64,000 nucleotides of DNA, taken from NCBI GenBank assembly GCA_038528385.1, contig JBCBET010000001.1:124001-188000 (forward strand), in the 5' to 3' direction. The notes under the pieces were generated by a model. That model did not search any database and was not told the origin of the DNA. It worked only from the letters and a program-made list of their open reading frames with translations. This document shows, one piece after another, positions 61,443 to 64,000 of the stretch; position 1 is the first letter of the stretch; each line of letters begins with the position of its first letter. This stretch comes from Shimia_B sp038528385 (GTDB lineage: Bacteria > Pseudomonadota > Alphaproteobacteria > Rhodobacterales > Rhodobacteraceae). A program made the translations under genes and the position numbers.

Positions 61443-62244
61443 GATCGGCGCTTGCCTCGCCCCCGACGAAATCGCCGCCCACCGCGACTGGCTGTTCGAG
61501 GCCGACCGCGACGTGGAGCTTCAGGGCTTTTCCCGGCACGCCCACCTGACGACGGAGCTCGAGGACCGCATCGCAGCAGCCAAGCAGGCCTTGCAGGGAT
61601 TTTCCGGCCGGATCGGCATGCACGGGCCCTTCGAGGGGCTCGACATGGACAACAAGGACCCCGAGCTGCGTCCGCTCGTCACCGCCCGCTATCTCAAGGC
61701 GCTGGAGGCCGCCGACCGCGTCGGGGCGCGCCAGATGGTGCTCCATTCGCCCTATGATCGCTGGTACGCGTGGAACCGCCTGAATTACGAAGGCTACGAG
61801 GCGAGCGTGCTCACGCGGGTACATGCCGTCATGGAGCCTGTCGTGCAGGCAGCGGAGGCGATGGGCATCACGCTGGTGATCGAGAATATTTTCGACATGG
61901 ATCCCGCGACCCGACGCGCGATGGTCGACAGTTTCGAGAGCGATGCGATCAAACTGAGCATCGATACCGGGCACGCGCATCTCGCGCGGCGGATGTCGAG
62001 CGCCCCGCCCGTCGACTATTTCGTGCGGGATGCGGGGGCACAGCTGGCCCATGTGCACCTGCAGGACCTCGATGGTCACGCCGACCGCCACTGGGCCCCG
62101 GGCGAAGGGGAAATCCACTGGCGGGAGGTGTTCCGCGCGCTGTCGGAATGCCCGTCCGAGCCGCATCTGGTGTTGGAGCTGCGGCGGAAGGAGGACATTC
62201 CCGCGGGCTACGCCCATCTTCAGGCATTGGGGCTCGTGGAATAG
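61429..62244 (+). CDS. Xylose-isomerase-like TIM-barrel protein (AP-endonuclease family 2 fold)
   Basis: A 271-residue TIM barrel of the sugar phosphate isomerase/epimerase superfamily. Metal-binding residues are expected in IGMHGPFEGLDM, QMVLHSPYDRW, LVIENIFDM, SIDTGHAHLA and HVHLQDLDGHADRHWAPGEGE, whose H/E/D order fits this fold. Members isomerise or epimerise sugars, or cleave AP sites. Here a sugar-type or phosphosugar step following PhnM is likely. It overlaps the MFS gene by 14 bases. Confidence 0.85.
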   Translation: MTPLKIGACLAPDEIAAHRDWLFEADRDVELQGFSRHAHLTTELEDRIAAAKQALQGFSGRIGMHGPFEGLDMDNKDPELRPLVTARYLKALEAADRVGARQMVLHSPYDRWYAWNRLNYEGYEASVLTRVHAVMEPVVQAAEAMGITLVIENIFDMDPATRRAMVDSFESDAIKLSIDTGHAHLARRMSSAPPVDYFVRDAGAQLAHVHLQDLDGHADRHWAPGEGEIHWREVFRALSECPSEPHLVLELRRKEDIPAGYAHLQALGLVE

Positions 62245-63045
62245 GTGGCCGCCGCCCCGCCCACGGGCGCCGCGTTCGCCGACGCAGAAACAGCCTCCTT
62301 CTACGTGCACCGTCCGCCCTATGCCGCGGAGGCCTCTCGGCGGTTGCTCGACCGCGCGCCGGCCCGTGACCGCCTTCTCGACCTCGGCGCGGGTGAAGGC
62401 AAGATCGCCCGCCAGTTTGCGCCTCATTTCGGGGAGGTCATCGCCGTCGACCCCTCCCCCGCCATGATCACGCTCGGACGCAGCTTGCCCTGCGGTCGGG
62501 CGAGGACCCTCACATGGGTCTGCGCCACGGCGGAAGAGGCCGCACTGACCGGGACGTTCGACGTCGTCAGCTTCGCGTCGAGCATTCACTGGATGGATCT
62601 CGAGCGACTTTTCTCAGCGCTCGCACCGCATCTCGCGCAGGACCATGTCATCGCGGTCCTAGAAGGCGACACTCCCCATGCGCCGCCATGGGCAGAGGCA
62701 TATCAGGTCTTTCTTGCGCGGTGGGTGCCAAGGGTGACGGGGCGGCCACACGGATCGGAGGAATGGACGGCGTCCCGCGAGCGACATCTGACCTATCTCG
62801 ATGTCATATCGACTGAGGCACTGCTGTCCGACCCGATCCGTCAAAGCGCCGTTGACTTCGTTGCCTGTCAGCATTCGAGGGCGAGCTTCACCGCGCGCAA
62901 GCTCGCCACGTGCCGCGCGGACTTCGATCAGGAACTTCTAGACCTCCTCGCCCCCCATTCGGCTGGCGACAGTCAGCTGACCTACCGGGTGCAGACGAAG
63001 CTGACCCTCGCGCGGCTGAGGGGCGGACCCTGCGGCGTGTCCTGA
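62245..63045 (+). CDS. Second class I SAM-dependent methyltransferase
   Basis: A 266-residue methyltransferase whose GTG follows the previous stop with no gap. Motif I is LLDLGAGEGKIARQF, motif II VIAVDPSP, and FDVVSFASSIHWMDLERLFSALAPHL resembles the type-11 methyltransferases of the Methyltransf_11 group. The C-terminal part (YRVQTKLTLARLRGG) is not characteristic. It lies in the same transcript as the phn-type genes. The two methyltransferases in the operon are not close copies of each other. Confidence 0.87.
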   Translation: MAAAPPTGAAFADAETASFYVHRPPYAAEASRRLLDRAPARDRLLDLGAGEGKIARQFAPHFGEVIAVDPSPAMITLGRSLPCGRARTLTWVCATAEEAALTGTFDVVSFASSIHWMDLERLFSALAPHLAQDHVIAVLEGDTPHAPPWAEAYQVFLARWVPRVTGRPHGSEEWTASRERHLTYLDVISTEALLSDPIRQSAVDFVACQHSRASFTARKLATCRADFDQELLDLLAPHSAGDSQLTYRVQTKLTLARLRGGPCGVS

Positions 63046-63554
63046 TCACCGGCTGTTCTGGCGGCGTAAAATCCACGTTGCTGCAAGCCTTGGCGGCGCG
63101 GGGCCATGGGACGGTGTCCGAACCCGGGCAGCGTGTGGTGGAGGCGGAGCAGGCCTCTGGCGGGCGTGGCCTTCCGTGGCGGGACATGGGCTCACTCCTG
63201 AAGAAAGCGGCGGATCTCGCGCGTGCGGATCTCGCGCAAGGCGCCGAGCAAGTGATCTTCGTCGCCCGGGGCCTCTTCGATGCCGCTGTCGGACTGCGGC
63301 ATGTATGAGAGCGGCCGCTTTCTGCCACGTTGGGCACGCGGTTTCCCTTTTGCGGGCAAGTTCTGCTCGTCCCGCCTCACGCGCCCCGGTTCGCTCAGGC
63401 TCCCGGGCGCCACAAGGACTTCGTGGAGGACGTCGCGGAATACGCGCGCATCCGAGCGGCCTTGGAAGAATTGGGCCTCGAGACGATCGCACTGCCCCCG
63501 AGACCGGTCGAGGACCGCGTTTCGCGGGTCGAGGCAGTCTTCGGGCCGCCCTAG
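63030..63554 (+). pseudogene. Decayed AAA/P-loop NTPase
   Basis: In one reading frame the region encodes an AAA_28-like ATPase: VLITGCSGGVKSTLLQALAARGHGTVSEPGQRVVEAEQ, GGRGLPWRDMGSLL, VIFVARGLFDAAVGLRHV, then a TGA stop at 63306-63308. The same frame continues with TRFPFCGQVLLVPPHAPRF and FVEDVAEYARIRAALEELGLETIALPP to a TAG. The Walker A is also damaged (GGVKS for GxGKS), and VIFVARG lacks the Asp usual in FFDRG. The stop, the broken P-loop and the lost Asp together mark it as decaying. A sequencing error could explain the TGA only. Confidence 0.75.
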
Positions 63555-64000
63555 AAGACGAGCGCAACCGCCCCCGCAATCAGGGGCAAGGGAAAGGTGA
63601 AGACGACCCGCAGCAGGATGAAGCGGACACCGAGAAAGGCGAGTTCTTCGGTGATGACCTTGGTCAAAGCAAAGAGCGACCAAGCGCTGATATAGGCCAC
63701 GAGCGCGGACGCGGAGGCCCCGGCCTGCGTCGCACCGGCCGCAAGCGCAAAGCTCACGAAAGCGCCCCCCGGGGTCACGATGCCCAGCACCGCGCCGAGG
63801 AGCACGCCGGTCATGCCTGATGTGTCGCCCAGATAGGCGCGCACGCTCTCATCCGGCAAAAGCTCCGCGAAAAGGCCAGCGCTGATGAGCGCCACCACAA
63901 GGCGCGGCCCGTTCAAGAACACCATCCGCCGCGTGGCCTCAAATGCAACCTCACGATCTACCGGCGTCTCCAGCCGTTGCCAGGCCCACGCCGCCAGCGC
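63551..64000 (-). CDS. Predicted permease (ArsP_1-like), N-terminus beyond window
   Basis: About 150 C-terminal residues of a membrane protein; the frame stays open to the right edge, so the 5' part is missing. Segments include RLVVALISAGLFAELLPDESV, GMTGVLLGAVLGIVTPGGAFVSFALAAGA, LVAYISAWSLFALTKVITEELAFLGVRFILLRVV and a final hydrophobic end. LGIVTPGGAFVS and AYISAWSLF match the ArsP_1-type permeases. Its stop shares CTAG with the pseudogene stop. The substrate is unknown. Confidence 0.75.
   Translation of the reverse strand, partial: ALAAWAWQRLETPVDREVAFEATRRMVFLNGPRLVVALISAGLFAELLPDESVRAYLGDTSGMTGVLLGAVLGIVTPGGAFVSFALAAGATQAGASASALVAYISAWSLFALTKVITEELAFLGVRFILLRVVFTFPLPLIAGAVALVF

Noticed and set aside
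63306..63308. The in-frame TGA read as selenocysteine
   Set aside because: Homologs in memory have no Cys at this point, the P-loop of the same protein is also damaged, and I see no convincing SECIS-like stem after it; a nonsense mutation is simpler.

Overview
The window is high-GC DNA from an alphaproteobacterium, almost certainly a member of the Rhodobacterales (roseobacter group). The evidence is the gene content: Entner-Doudoroff edd-eda, an aspartate/glutamate leucyltransferase (bpt), usg, a ChpT phosphotransferase with a CtrA-type box, ornithine-lipid olsB-olsA, an L21 with a long C-terminal extension, two TRAP transporters and RTX/Hint proteins. The species cannot be named from this sequence. 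No IS element, prophage, CRISPR array or rRNA is visible. The DNA looks like chromosomal backbone with a few accessory patches.

Layout. 0-11 kb: an RlmI-like methyltransferase (cut by the left edge), a lipoprotein, edd-eda behind a LacI-type operator, glnE, a YbaK-type deacylase, two small membrane proteins sharing a C-terminal module, an RDD protein and bpt. 11-16.5 kb: a TRAP transporter with a 2-oxoacid-type binding protein and an outsized large permease, with a triple-hairpin spacer after the binding-protein gene, then a homocysteine S-methyltransferase. 16.5-20.4 kb: a Cache-type histidine kinase with its NarL-type regulator, and a soluble chemoreceptor-like protein between two small secreted paralogs. 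20.5-23.5 kb: ilvI-ilvH behind a complete leader-peptide attenuator, with a potassium-channel-like gene wedged between the two subunits. 24-28 kb: a Rieske oxygenase, a coupled 68-residue protein and a dimethylglycine-dehydrogenase-like flavoprotein, suggesting use of N-methylated compounds. 28-32.6 kb: a degenerate Hint protein, a secreted LamG-RTX-Hint protein, a non-coding stretch and tRNA-Leu. 32.6-40 kb: a second TRAP transporter, exoD, dsbB, usg and gyrA. 40-55.6 kb: housekeeping genes (M32 carboxypeptidase, ctaA, trmJ, thiE-like, olsBA, chpT, proBA-obgE, rplU-rpmA, two DUF2059-like proteins, tRNA-Ser).

The most unusual block is 55.8-63.6 kb. A phosphonate-type ABC transporter (phnDCE) is overlapped gene-to-gene with a SAM methyltransferase, a PhnM-like amidohydrolase, an MFS transporter, a xylose-isomerase-like TIM-barrel protein, a second methyltransferase and a decayed P-loop NTPase. 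No other C-P lyase gene is present in the window. The short overlaps imply one operon for uptake and processing of an organophosphorus or related compound that cannot be identified here.

Many co-directional neighbours overlap by 4 nt (ATGA, GTGA or TTGA). Five convergent pairs share a 4-nt palindromic stop overlap (CTAG four times, TTAA once), so the genome is very compact at convergent ends.
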